From NCBI GenBank assembly GCA_039621445.1, contig CP154954.1, positions 2,170,001-2,234,000 of the forward strand: a stretch of 64,000 nucleotides of DNA, in the 5' to 3' direction. Position 1 is the stretch's first letter; the number at the start of each line of letters is the position of its first letter. The notes beneath the pieces were generated by a model, which made no database searches, was not told where the DNA came from, and was given only the letters and a program-made list of their open reading frames with translations. The DNA is from Euglena gracilis (taxonomy: Eukaryota > Euglenida > Euglenophyceae > Euglenales). Made by a program: the position numbers and the translations under genes. Shown here one piece after another: positions 32,050-41,636 of the stretch.

Positions 32050-32208
32050 ATGAAAACAACAAAAAAAGGTGCTTCATCCGATGGCACCCCCCCCAAAAAG
32101 CAGAAAATGAGGAAATCAAAAGGCAGTGCAAAAAAAAAATGGGAACCGTGGTTCCCAAAACTTCCCAACCATTGCCCCGATTATTCAAAGGCCAAACAGG
32201 AAATGTGA
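32050..32208 (+). CDS. Candidate 52-codon Lys-rich ORF
   Basis: MKTTKKGASSDGTPPKKQKM followed by RKSKGSAKKKWEPWFPKLPN and a stop at 32206-32208. The basic clusters look like a nuclear-localisation stretch. The Trp-Glu-Pro-Trp-Phe-Pro segment is encoded by the palindrome at 32141-32156, so that part may simply reflect a DNA motif. Confidence 0.2.
   Translation: MKTTKKGASSDGTPPKKQKMRKSKGSAKKKWEPWFPKLPNHCPDYSKAKQEM
32141..32156. repeat. Internal palindrome GGGAACCGTGGTTCCC
   Basis: Perfect outer arms (GGGAACC / GGTTCCC). Confidence 0.85.
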
Positions 32209-32359
32209 CCTTCGCAAAACATTGGAAATGGGGCTATATCAAGATCATTTGCAATTCAAGGCTTGTCGCTTTCCATTGCTACACCCATTTCTTCTAAGCA
32301 CCCCCCATGACATGAAGTAGAACACCAGTACCTTGACTGCCGGATCGATCAAACAATTT

Positions 32360-32374
32360 GGGAACCGTGGTTCC
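32360..32374. repeat. Internal palindrome GGGAACCGTGGTTCC
   Basis: Fourth copy of the motif, 0.54 kb from the right terminus. Confidence 0.8.
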
Positions 32375-32891
32375 TAAATTTCAAAGATGACCCCCACCCT
32401 GCAAACAGGGGCTTGCAAAACGGATGGGGGGAACAAAAGGTGCGTGCTGCCAAAAAAAAACAATTCTTCATTTTGAAGCAGTGTGGCAACTTGGACTTCA
32501 CTTGTTGACACCCACGGAGGGAATGAAGACACACATCAACTTTGACGCCCACCCCTACAACTTTGGCTCATTGACCCCAACCTGTCCGAGGCCCCGACCA
32601 ATTTCAAAAAAGGGGGGGTTCAGACATCCAAAAAGTCTTTTGAAAAAAAGTTCAGGGGGGGAAGGAAAGCGTGTTTTACCCCCCCTCCACGAAAATGACG
32701 TTGGGCAGCGTAGGGACCCACACTCAAACCAGGGCCACAGTGGCACCGCCGCAAAACCCACACACAGCGGGAACACCCAGCCAGCGCACAGCACCGGCCC
32801 TGGGTGAGCCATGAAAGCACGTTGCGCAGAGCCGAGGCCCCACGCCAACGCCTCGAAAAAGTGGTCATTTTTTGGGAACCGCTGATTTTCG

Positions 32892-32921
32892 ATCATACCC
32901 TGTAGCGCCGTCTAAGACTTT
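32892..32921 (-). repeat. Right 25-bp terminal inverted repeat and target copy (ACTTT)
   Basis: Reverse complement of 27400-27424 at 32892-32916, then ACTTT at 32917-32921. TGGGAACCGC lies just inside at 32873-32882. Confidence 0.93.
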
Positions 32922-33296
32922 GCCAACAGACACACCGCCGTCTAGGACGCTTTATTCAACCTCTTGCCCACAAACGGCCAAAGTGTTCAGCGCGAGGTTC
33001 CGGTACCCAATCAGCCACATACCTCTCTACGGCCCGCCGACCTGCTGCTGGCCACATGGCAGGATGGCAAGCCTACAGCAGTGGACATCACCGTTGCGCA
33101 CAGGTGGCAAGCAGCGGAGAGGAGTGCCTCCAGGGAGCGTTGGAGAACCTTCCTGAAACGACGTGAGCAAGCTAAGCACACCAAGTACGACATCCCGTGT
33201 CGGAACGGTGGGTGGTCGTTCGCGACGCTGGCCATGGGCACGTGGGGAGGCCTGGACCCTCCCATCCTGATCCACCAACCCTCAATTAAACGATAG
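32922..33296 (+). pseudogene. LINE protein, part 3 (restriction-endonuclease-like domain)
   Basis: Continues the frame broken at 27399 with ANRHTAV, a stop codon where R is usual, then DALFNLLPTNGQSVQREVPV. The endonuclease-like core follows: RPADLLLATWQDGKPTAVDI then TVAHRWQ, and the conserved tail AKHTKYDIPCRNGGWSFATL. It is the C-terminus typical of this LINE group. The stop shows that it is dead. Confidence 0.9.
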
Positions 33297-33383
33297 TCAG
33301 CCGAGCCGGGGGCTGCAATCAGGTGGGCCTCGTCTTTTCTTGCGTTTAAAAACACACAAAGCATTTTTCGCAGACCTGCTTGT

Positions 33384-33705
33384 GCCACCTGTGGCCCAAA
33401 ACTGGCCACCAGTCGTTGCCCAAAACTGGCCACCATGTGTGGCCCAAAACTGGTCACCATCTGTGGCACAAACCTGGCCACCATATGTGGCACAAAACTG
33501 GCCACCATCTGTGGCACAAAACTGGCCACCGCATTTGGCCCAAAACTGACCAGCATCTGTGGCCCAAAACTGGCCACACATTGGGCCTGAAACTGGCCCC
33601 TACATCTGGCCCAAAACTGGCCACCATCTGTGGCACAAATTTGGCCACCACCCGTGGCCCAAAATTGACCACTGCCTGTGACACAAAATTGTTCAGCACT
33701 GTTTT
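33384..33705 (+). repeat. 24-bp minisatellite (GTGGCACAAAACTGGCCACC)
   Basis: About 13 imperfect 24-bp units just downstream of the LINE C-terminus. Being a multiple of three, it keeps frames open (VAQNWPPS or GGQFCATD repeats). A related array lies at 36475-36690, downstream of the second LINE. Confidence 0.9.
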
Positions 33706-33828
33706 TTTTTGGACAAGGACATTTGTTGAACAGCAGAAAAAGAAGGCAACAAACAAAAACAAGTCTCATACCAATTGAAGCGTGCTGACTTAATAAACAT
33801 TCTCCAGGTAACATGACTTCAGGTGATA

Positions 33829-34223
33829 CCATGCCCCCCCCTTTACTGTCCCCCCCCCCCTCACTGTTCCCACTGGGGGGACGGGAACAGTACAGTGTCA
33901 TAGCACTTTTTGTAAAGGATTCTTTGAACACAAGGCAAAAAAGGAGATTTTTGGTTGGTTTTAGGTGCTTTCCATCCGACCAAAATCCAACCTAATGCCA
34001 AAATGGATGTTGTGGAGGTGCAATTTTCAAGCATGTAAACCAAAAAAGCTTCATTTTGCCATTTTAGGTGGCCTTTTGGGTCTAACTTGGTTGGTTGGTT
34101 CATGGCCCATGGGAACAGTAAGGGGGGGGAGCTCGTCCCCCCCCTTGCTGTTCCCCCCCCCTTACTGTTCCCATGGACCCAAAAGGGGGCCACGGGATGG
34201 GAACAGTAAGGGGGGGGGCATGG
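33829..34223. mobile_element. TA-flanked G-run element, family B (word GGGAACAGTAAGG)
   Basis: TA at 33827-33828 and 34224-34225. Left CCATGCCCCCCCCTTTACTG, right GGAACAGTAAGG plus a G run then CATGG. The word occurs inverted at the left, and several times in both orientations at the right. The ~200-bp middle is A/T-rich. It shares its CCATGCCCCCCC end with family H. Confidence 0.82.
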
Positions 34224-34384
34224 TAAATATACTGGTCGTTGAAGTCCTTCAGCAGCACACCACAGCAGACACCAACCTTGACTTCAACTCAAAATTGTCC
34301 ACTTAAAACCAGAAATCCAATCTTGTCCTTTCATGTTACTTCTCGTACATATACCGTCCGTCCAGTCGGTGGCCACCTGTCATT

Positions 34385-35881
34385 CCTGTCATTCCTGTCC
34401 ATCCTATCGGACGTTGCTACGGCTGACCGTGCCCTGACCGGACTTCACCACGGCCTAGGTCAACTGGGCTGCTCTTTGAACTTCGCCAAGACCACGCCCT
34501 GGGCCCTGGGACACGGCACATGCCTTCCCTCCCCGAGGATTCCGTACTGCGGCGGGCATCCGTCATCCCAACCATATATACACCAGATTCCGGCGTCTCG
34601 GTCCTGGGTGTCCCAATTCACCACCCGGCTTCCCGTGGCTTTGTTCGTCAGCAGTTAGACAGCTGCATCTCCAAGAATGAACAGGCCTGCACCTTGCTGG
34701 GCTCTGTACGCGACCCGCAAGTACAGCTGTCCTTGCTTCTTTTCTGCCTCGACGCTTGCAAGTTCAGCTCACTGCTTCGCAGCGCTCACTGCGTGCCGTT
34801 CACTGACCTCCTGTCCCGTGCGGACAGCTGTCTCCGGTCCACCTTCCAACAGATCCTGGATTGCTCGGTATCATACACACAATGGGCCCAGGCTTCCCTT
34901 CCCCTACGCCAGGGCGGATTCGGCATACGGTTATCCATCGACAGCGTGCTACCTGCCCGTCCGAGTGCCCTGTTGTCATGGATTACCTGTGCACCATCCT
35001 CCTTGGGTTTGGGCAACATCTCACGGGCCCCGATTGATGGACTGCCCGAATTTCTGTCCGGTCTACAGATACGACTGGGTGACGCCTTTGAACCAGTGCG
35101 GAAATGGATCGGGGAGAGTTCCTTAAGTCCCGAGGACACTTCCCACCATGACCAAGCTTGGTGGAGTGAACAGCTCCGCCAGGCCGCACGTCCGGCATTC
35201 CTGTCTGCCCTAAATGACCGGGACCGTGTCCGCTTTGAGCATCAAAGTAATTCTATCTGCTCAAGCTGGATCGGTGCCCGCCCATCCAAGGCTGCAGGGT
35301 TTGCCGTCGACGGCGCGTCTTTCCGCCTCATGATGAAGACTGCCTATCATCCCCCTCAGCCTGGCCGGTTCCCCCGGCCCCCTCGGCTGCGGGTCGTTGA
35401 TCCTTTTGGGGACCACGCTCTGTGCTGCCACAAGAATAAATTGTGGGAACGCCACCACAGAGTACAGCACTTCCTTTGGTCCCAGCTACAGGCACGGGGT
35501 ACTCCGCACGCCTTGGAAATCTCGGTGGCCGCCGATCAAAAGAGGGGCGCGGACATCTTCCTTCCCCATTGGTCCGGCGCTGCGTCCTGGGCCATCGATG
35601 TGGGCATCAACCACCCCTCTCCGCCCAGTGCCAGTTGGAGCCTCCCCGCCTCGTGGGAATTACTTCGCAGCAGAGCACTTAGGAAGACTACCAAATACGG
35701 AGGCCGCTGCCAAACCCGAGGTGCGCGATTCTCCCCCATGATCCTTAGTGTATGGGGTTCCTTCGGGGGAGAGAGCCAACGTGTACCGGGGGTAGCCAAA
35801 AGTCGTCTGGCATTAAAGGCCGACCGGCTTTTACCCGTGCGGTTTTATGTTGCCCCCTTGCCCTCCACCCGTCGGGCTTAA
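34385..35881 (+). pseudogene. Second LINE: RT thumb to endonuclease-like domain, 5' truncated
   Basis: Starts within the RT after the catalytic motifs: ALTGLHHGLGQLGCSLNFAK matches motif D. A frameshift near 34500-34525 leads into the 453-codon frame from 34520. There, residues 21-33 include SVLGVPI (motif E), 125-137 SLPLRQGGFGIR, 294-303 DPFGDHALCC with following His residues (Cys-His motif), 341-363 KRGADIFLPHW...AIDVGI (endonuclease-like core) and 391-394 TKYG. The protein ends at a stop in 35879-35881. The frameshift and missing 5' half mean it is not autonomous. GC-richer than its surroundings. Confidence 0.92.
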
Positions 35882-36060
35882 TCCCGCCCCCCTCCCCGGA
35901 GGGGTACGACCGGTTTTATTCCGACCCTGCTATACTCCGCACCCAGCCCTTGCGGTAAAAAAGTGAATCAGTGAAAGTGAGTCGAGGCACGCAAGTGCTC
36001 ACCGTTCACCGAGGCCGTGGGCCGGGCTTTACCGACGCCTCTCGCGGTCTCCCCCGCCAG
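35882..36060 (+). other. Probable 3' UTR of the second LINE
   Basis: Sequence after the LINE stop, with AAAAAAGTGAATCAGTGAAA at 35958. No poly-A tail or clear target duplication marks the 3' end. Confidence 0.35.
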
Positions 36061-36400
36061 GCGACTAAAATTTTCGACTCACGGGGGCTGAAGATCAAGA
36101 TTTTCGGACCCGGGGGGGGGGGGCTGAAAATCAAAATTTTCAGTCCCACAGGGGGGGGGCTGAAAATTGAGATTTTAACTCTCACGGGGGGGCTCAAAAA
36201 ATTTTGAGTCTCGGGGGGGGGGCTGAAAATTAAAATTGTCAGTCTCACGGGGGGGGGGGTGAAAATTGAAAATTTCAGTCCCACGGGGGGGGTGAAAATT
36301 TAAATTATCAGTGTCACGGGGGGGGGGGCAGAAAATTAAATTCTTCAGTCTCACAGGGGGGGGGGGCAGAAAATTGAAATTTTCAGTCTCAAAAAAAAAA
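36061..36400 (+). repeat. Tandem array of palindromic word plus poly-G (~35 bp)
   Basis: About ten units of CTGAAAATTNAAATTNTCAG (itself a palindrome) followed by TCYCAC and a G run of 7-11. The array consists of the word-plus-G-run architecture without visible TA-bounded ends. Confidence 0.85.
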
Positions 36401-36474
36401 TGAAAAAATAAAAGCACAGGGGGGGGGAGGGCTGAAAATTACCTGTGGGACAAAAAAAGGCACCGCTGGCACCA

Positions 36475-36690
36475 AACCGATTCCAAGAAGTGGCACAAAA
36501 CTGGCCAAAATATGTGGCCCCAAAACTGGCCCCTGATGCAGCACCAAACTGGCCCCAAAATGTGGCCCCCTCAGATGTGGTACCAAACTGGTGCAAAAAT
36601 GTGGCTCAAAAACTAGCCCCAAGATGTGGCACGAAACTGGCCAAAGATGTGGTTCCAAACTGGCCCCAAAACTGACCACAAGATGTGAAT
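36475..36690 (+). repeat. Minisatellite related to 33384-33705
   Basis: Irregular units of GTGGCNCCAAACTGGCCCCA. More diverged and less regular than the first array. Confidence 0.8.
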
Positions 36691-36959
36691 GTGAATCAAA
36701 AAAACTGTAAAGCAAATCACCAGATCACCATTACTGCAAACAAAATGGACAGACAAACAAAAACCTTCGAGTTTCAAGGCACAGCAACAGGAATCAGAAA
36801 ACATAAACGACGGCCATTCCCAAGAAAAGGGAGCAGCCCGTTCTCCACTTCACCGCTCTTCTCTCTGCACATCGCACATCGCATGCATCTATTTGGGGCA
36901 GTTTTGGGCGACTTTGGCCCAAATGGGCCGCCGGTCAAAAATGGTAGATTCCACACTTA

Positions 36960-37115
36960 CCCCCCCCCCCCTTATTGTCCCACCGACCTCCCCCCGGGAG
37001 GCCCGACCGGACAAGATGGGGGGGACAATATGGGGGTACCAAAGGAATTTCATTGGCCGAGCCAAAAAAAACCCCCCGTCGGCCGGGGCCGAGGGACAAT
37101 ATTGGGGGGGGGGGG
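36960..37115. mobile_element. TA-flanked G-run element, family A, copy 3 (shortened)
   Basis: TA at 36958-36959 and 37116-37117. Same middle (GGTACCAAAGGAATTTCATT) as the other copies, but the word is mutated in places (GGACAAGATGGG, GGACAATATTGGG). An older copy. Confidence 0.82.
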
Positions 37116-37117
37116 TA

Positions 37118-38646
37118 TGAAGCCATGTTACCCATCAGTTGAAAGCTCTTGTCAATGGCTTTCGACAGATGGCCACGGGATTCGGCCATTATGCACGCAG
37201 CTGAAAATTAGCGATCGTGCATTCCAAATTTGACCACTATGCCCAGCATAGCCAAGAAAAAAGCATTTTTTTGGGCAAAAATGGCCCAAAAAATGGCCAA
37301 AAATGGCCACTTTTTGGACCCGAAAAAGGGCCGTGTGCCGCCCGCCGGCCGCCCTCGGCCCCCCCCCCCCCTTGCCCCCCCCCCCCCGCGGCCGCTCGCC
37401 CCCCCCCTCAGCCCCCCCCACCGTTTCTCCTTTGGTCATACCCGGAGAGGGTGAAATTAGGATTAGTCGGTTAAGTCAAGTCAGTTGAAAGGGGACACTC
37501 TCAATTGGGCAGATGAAAAAAATGATAATGTTTTTTTATCAAATTGAATGAAATTTTATCAAATTTTCACAAGCGTCAAACATTGAATAAGATCGGCACT
37601 TCGGCTCCCGTTTTTGGGCCGAAAGCCATCTGAGCACCGTCGGAGGTCCCGTTGTCTACCAACCTGGCAAATTTCCCTTGAAAATGGCCATTATTTGGGC
37701 CTCCGGCGCCGGGGGCTTCGCTACAGCGCCACCCAACCTGACCCCCTCCCCCCGGGGGTCGAACCTACCCCTACCCCTGTCTGCCCACAGTACCAGTGCG
37801 AACTTCTTAAGAAAAGAAGCCTGCTTTTAGTTGAAAAGTGGCTTCAAGTTGAAATACAGGAATCATCCCCTTTCAAAAGATCTTCCAGTTACTTGCTCCC
37901 ACTCATCTAAGAACAAATCTGCACAGGCATACTTTGGCATTTTGAGCATCTTGGTTGCCATCCATTCATCAGTCACCCCTAGACATTAGAACAGGAAAAA
38001 CGGGGGGTGCACTATGGCAGGATTGACGGTACCCCCCCTCCAGAACCACGTTTGCAGCCGCCAGGTCATAACGGCCAAGCCCAGAATGTTCAACCGAGGA
38101 GAACGTGACCACAAAATCGACGGGATTCCAGCGGTTCTCCCCTGCAGGGCACCAAATGGCTGGAAGCCTTGTGTCGAATGAGTCTGATACCCCCCCCCCC
38201 TTCCAGGGAAGCACCGATAGGCGCCGTGCAAGTAATGCAACTTTGGGAAAATACCGAAAATTTGTTGCTTCGCGACAGTTTCAGGCAGTCAATTCTCTCT
38301 CAATTAGACACTTTTGGCTGTCATTTTGCTTCAAAAATGGTGGAATTCAGGCAAAAATGGGCAAAGTTGTGTTGGGAAACATACACTCTTTTTGTCTCGG
38401 TGTTTGCTGAGCTGCCAGATAAAAACAGAGTCAGATGAGTTCTCTAACATTGAAACACAGGTTTCGTTCAAAAATATAAAACACAAAAACAAGAAAAACC
38501 GGGGGGGGGGGCATATTTGGGGGGTTACATCCCCTGGGTCATGTGATGCATCACATTATATTTTTTAGACATTAATATTTTTATATATTTATACATTTCG
38601 GCAGGGTCTCAAGACCCTCAAGGGGTTTTACATTGGGGAGGGGTTA
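37118..38646. other. No gene recognised
   Basis: C-run rich at 37360-37420, where GCGGCCGCTCGCC resembles 23577-23590. Two short plus frames at 37614-37910 and 38105-38410 are open without motifs. At 37810-37835 AAGAAAAGAAGCCTG resembles a hAT-like right end, but no left end is visible. 38500-38640 contains G-run words (CATATTTGGGGGG). Confidence 0.4.
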
Positions 38647-38956
38647 CAGCGTCACCCTGATCAATTTGCCCCCTTGGGCAGCCAAAATTCCTGAAATTTG
38701 AGGGGGGAATACTCGGTGGTTTTTGGGGTTGAAGGCGGATTTTGGACTGATTCCACTCTCCCACAGACATGACCATTTGGGCAAAGAATGACAGCTTATT
38801 CTTTGTGCCCGCCACCAAGCACACACCACTGGTGCTCCCAATTTTGGGGGGGATTATTCAACTGTTTTTTTTGGAATGTGTTAAGACTTCAAAAATTGGC
38901 CGAAAATAGGGGGGGGTAATTATTCGGGGGGGGGGGAGGAGATCGGGGTGACGCTG
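38647..38956. mobile_element. TA-flanked miniature element with CAGCGTCACCC termini
   Basis: Left CAGCGTCACCCTGATC and right GATCGGGGTGACGCTG are inverted repeats with one mismatch in 16, bounded by TA (38645-38646, 38957-38958). 310 bp; the interior has G-run words GGTAATTATTCGGGG and no coding. TA targets fit the Tc1/mariner group. Confidence 0.75.
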
Positions 38957-38958
38957 TA

Positions 38959-39424
38959 CATTTGGGCCAGAAAAACAAATTCCCGCAACCGGTCCAACCA
39001 GGGGACAGTCGTTAAGCCAACCCATGTTGTCTCTGACCAGTTTCTTGGGGCATCATTGTGCTGCTTTTTTATGCCAGATTTTAATCCAGTTCACAATGTG
39101 GAAAGGTGGCGTCGAACGCTTTCCCCCCTTCCACACCACGGAGCAAAGCCACAAGTGCCCACAACGTGTTGGTGTTTCCCAGTGAGATACCTGGCAGACA
39201 TCTTTTTGAGCGCCTTTGAGCAGACACAGCTGAAATTTGGGAGCTCACACGAAAATGTGGGGTTCTGTGCCCCCCCCCCCCAGCCCCCAGCACCCCCGCC
39301 AGCTCCCGGCCCACCTGATGGATTTGATTGTTAGGTGTCTGGCCATTTCCTTTGATTCCCCATCATTTCGAACATTTTGAACAAATGGTTGGTCCCCCCT
39401 CCAAGTACCACTCTTCACTTTCTG
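38959..39424 (+). other. Possible coding remnant, no family assigned
   Basis: A plus frame over 38948-39334 reads VVSDQFLGASLCCFFMPDFN then PVHNVERWRRTLS. The PDFNPVHNVERW phrase faintly recalls the Asp-Leu-Asn-Pro-Ile-Glu motif of Tc1/IS630 transposases, but nothing else in the frame supports it. Confidence 0.12.
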
Positions 39425-39740
39425 CTATGCATGATCCCCGCCCGAGGGGGGTGATGTATTATATGGGGGATTATTACTCTTTCAAAATTTCGAGTTTAAA
39501 AAATTTCATTAAACCCAAAATAACACCCAAAACCACTTTTTCACATAAATTGGCATATTTGGAGGCCAGATGGTCCACAAAAACATATTTTTTTGGTCAT
39601 TGCTGTGAATTCTAATTTTGAACTGCATTTTTTTCCAGGCGAAAATCAAGGTCGGCGGTCCAAAGTTTGGGGGGAGGTATTATTGTTTGGGTGAAGTCGG
39701 ACTCCAAGGGGGGATATTATTTGTGGGGAGAGTTCACACC
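39425..39740. mobile_element. Family D G-run element, eroded copy
   Basis: Follows 26285-26693 through CCCGCCCGAGGGG, AACCCAAAATAACACCCAAAAC, GGAGGYCAGATG and GAAGTCGGACYCCAAGGGGG, but its G runs are interrupted and shorter and its ends are not clean. Confidence 0.75.
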
Positions 39741-39884
39741 CAGGGCTGTCCACCATCCACATCTTTAAGGGTTTTCCAGGTTTTGATCAATGCTGAGCTC
39801 TTCGATGAAATTGGAAACAATTGGAGAAAATCTGCCCAGGGGCTCAGCAAACCTGGGCGACCCCCCTTTTAGTACATTAGAGTG

Positions 39885-40015
39885 ATTAGTCGGTCGACTA
39901 GTCGACCGACTAGCCAGTTCCCCCCACCGACTAGTCGGTCGACTAGTAGTCGGTAAACTAGTCGACCGACTAGTCGGTCGACTAGCCAGTACCCCCCCCC
40001 CCCCCACTCTAAGTC
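39885..40015. repeat. GACTAGTCGGTC palindrome element, copy 1
   Basis: Dense self-complementary units CGACTAGTCG and GTCGACCGAC, ending CTAGCCAGTACCCC plus a C run and ACTCTAA. TTAGAGTG at 39886 mirrors the right end CACTCTAA. It can fold almost completely. Confidence 0.75.
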
Positions 40016-40667
40016 GGGGGGCCCCCCACCATGCCCTCCCGTATTTTCGGTAGCGCCAATTGTTAGGCCGAGATAAGGTTTTTTTCCTTCAGCATTGAAG
40101 AGTGCACGGTGATGTGGTGGGTGGGCAGGGTCGACTCCCCACCAGGCTTTGCCGCACAGCCCTGACAGCACCCCCAAGTCCCCGCAACCCCACACTCACA
40201 TCCCGCACTCCCGCCTTAATGTGCAATGTATTTTGCATACATATTTTAATTTGTGTGCAAATTTTCTGGCATCATTTTTTTGATTTATTAGGCTTTTGGC
40301 CGCCCCAAACCCCCCCAGAAACAAAAACAATCAACCTTCTCTGCACAATGTGCGGTGCAGTGTCTTTTTTGTGTGCCAGATTTTTTTTAATTTTTGTCTT
40401 ATTTTGTTTTTGTCCTGTTTTTGTAGATATGGTGCGTGATGTGTGATGTTGGCAGCAAATTATACTCCTCAGCTCTGACAGATCCATCAATCTCCAGCCC
40501 CCCCCCCCTGCACGCACACCGTCACCCCACAAACGCCCCCCACACTCCCCATACCCCCACCCCCCACCTGTTGTTGTTGGGGCAGAGTATCAGGTAACCC
40601 AAAATCAGGATTCCAAGTTTTCTGGGGCCTGCAGGATCCAGAGGGTCTATGGGACGGGGGCTCGTGG
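40016..40667. other. No gene recognised
   Basis: C-rich stretches at 40180-40210 and 40497-40570, T-rich at 40375-40430. No motif. Confidence 0.45.
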
Positions 40668-40757
40668 GCAGTTGAGCAACAAAAGGAATTCGCTTCCAAA
40701 ACGGTTCGGCAACACAAGGGGTTTTGTTATTTTGGGGCCCTGGGACACTTGAGCAAC
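40668..40757 (-). repeat. Inverted single copy of the 77-bp repeat
   Basis: TTGAGCAACAAAAGGAATTC through TTATTTTGGGGCCCTGGGAC is the reverse complement of one unit of the array at 40867-41408. Confidence 0.88.
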
Positions 40758-40818
40758 AAAAATAATGTTTATGGTGCACCTTTTTCGCTGTTTGAAATAT
40801 GTTCTACGAAGTTTTAGG

Positions 40819-41453
40819 CCAAACAAGGCAAATCAGTATTGGGGGGGGGGCTTAAAAAGTCGGTGTCCCAGGGCCCCAAAATAACAAAACCCCCTGTGTT
40901 GCCGAACTGTTTTGGAAGAGAGTCCCTTTTGTTGCTCAACTGTCCCAGGAAGCCAATCCCTTTTGTTGCTCAACTGTCCCAGGGCCCCAAAATAACAAAA
41001 CCCCCTGTGTTGCCGAGCCGTTTTGGAAGCGAGTCCCTTTTGTTGCTCAACTGTCCCAGGGCCCCAAAATAACAAAATCCCTTCTGTTGCCGACCCGCTT
41101 TGGAAGCGAATTCCTTTTGTTGCTCAACTGTCCCAGGGCCCCAAAATAACAAAATCCCTTCTGTTGCCGACCCGCTTTGGAAGCGAATCCCTTTTGTTGC
41201 TCAACTGTCCCAAGGCCCCAAAATAACAAAATCCCTTGTGTTGCCGAACCGTTTTGGAAGCGAATTCCTTCTGTTGCTCAACTGTCCCAAGGCCCCAAAA
41301 TAACAAAACCCCCTGTGTTGCCGAACCGTTTTGGAAGCCAATCCCTTTTGTTGCTCAACTGTCCCAGGGCCCCAAAATAACAAAATCCCTTGTGTTGCCG
41401 AACCGTCAAACAAGTCAAATCAATGTTGGGGGGGGGGGCTTAAAAGGTCGGTG
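40819..41453 (+). repeat. 77-bp tandem array between direct flanking repeats
   Basis: Units start CCCAGGGCCCCAAAATAACA at 40867, 40978, 41055, 41132, 41209, 41286 and 41363, with a 34-bp remnant at 40944. Flanks 40819-40865 and 41407-41453 are direct copies of CAAACAAGGCAAATCAGTAT plus a G run and CTTAAAAAGTCGGTG. The unit length is not a multiple of three, so open frames over it are chance. Confidence 0.95.
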
Positions 41454-41468
41454 ACCCCCCCTTTCTCT

Positions 41469-41636
41469 ACCGACTAGTCCACCGACTAGCCAGTTGCTCC
41501 CAGAGCCAGTACCCCGCCCCCCCCCCCCCTTGTACCGATTAGTCCACCGACTAGTCGGTCGACTAGTCGGTAGACCAACTGGCTAGTCGACCGACTAGTC
41601 GGTCGACTAGCCAGAACCCCCCCCCCCCAGTCTAAT
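41469..41636. repeat. GACTAGTCGGTC palindrome element, copy 2
   Basis: Same palindromic units as 39885-40015, with CTAGCCAGTACCCCGCCCC and CTAGCCAGAACCCC plus C runs and ending AGTCTAATG. Confidence 0.75.

Larger units (their letters stand above)
27400..32916. mobile_element. 5,517-bp DNA transposon with 25-bp inverted termini in a LINE
   Basis: Termini are exact 25-bp inverted repeats starting CTTAGACGGCGCTACAGGGT, flanked by ACTTT on both sides (27395-27399, 32917-32921). An alternative reading is a 3-bp CTT target with termini starting TCTTAGAC. Removing the element and one ACTTT joins the LINE codons N-N-F to A-N-R-H in phase. Beyond each terminus lies the half-motif GCGGTTCCCA, and four internal GGAACC-GGTTCC palindromes occur (27950, 29161, 32141, 32360). 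The interior has few G runs. No transposase domain could be identified, so the superfamily is open; 5-bp targets and these ends do not fit one family I can name. Confidence 0.93.

Noticed and set aside
33011-33931. 306-codon minus frame
   Set aside because: It runs antisense through the LINE endonuclease domain and the 24-bp minisatellite, whose unit is a multiple of three.
37560-37835. Possible hAT-like element ending AAGAAAAGAAGCCTG at 37835
   Set aside because: No matching CAGGCTTCTTTT left end or target duplication could be found.
38948-39334. Tc1/IS630-like phrase PDFNPVHNVERW
   Set aside because: Spacing is off by one residue and no upstream catalytic motifs or nearby element ends support a transposase.
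40867-41408. Regular array that could be taken for CRISPR
   Set aside because: 77-bp head-to-tail units with no variable spacers; it is a tandem satellite.
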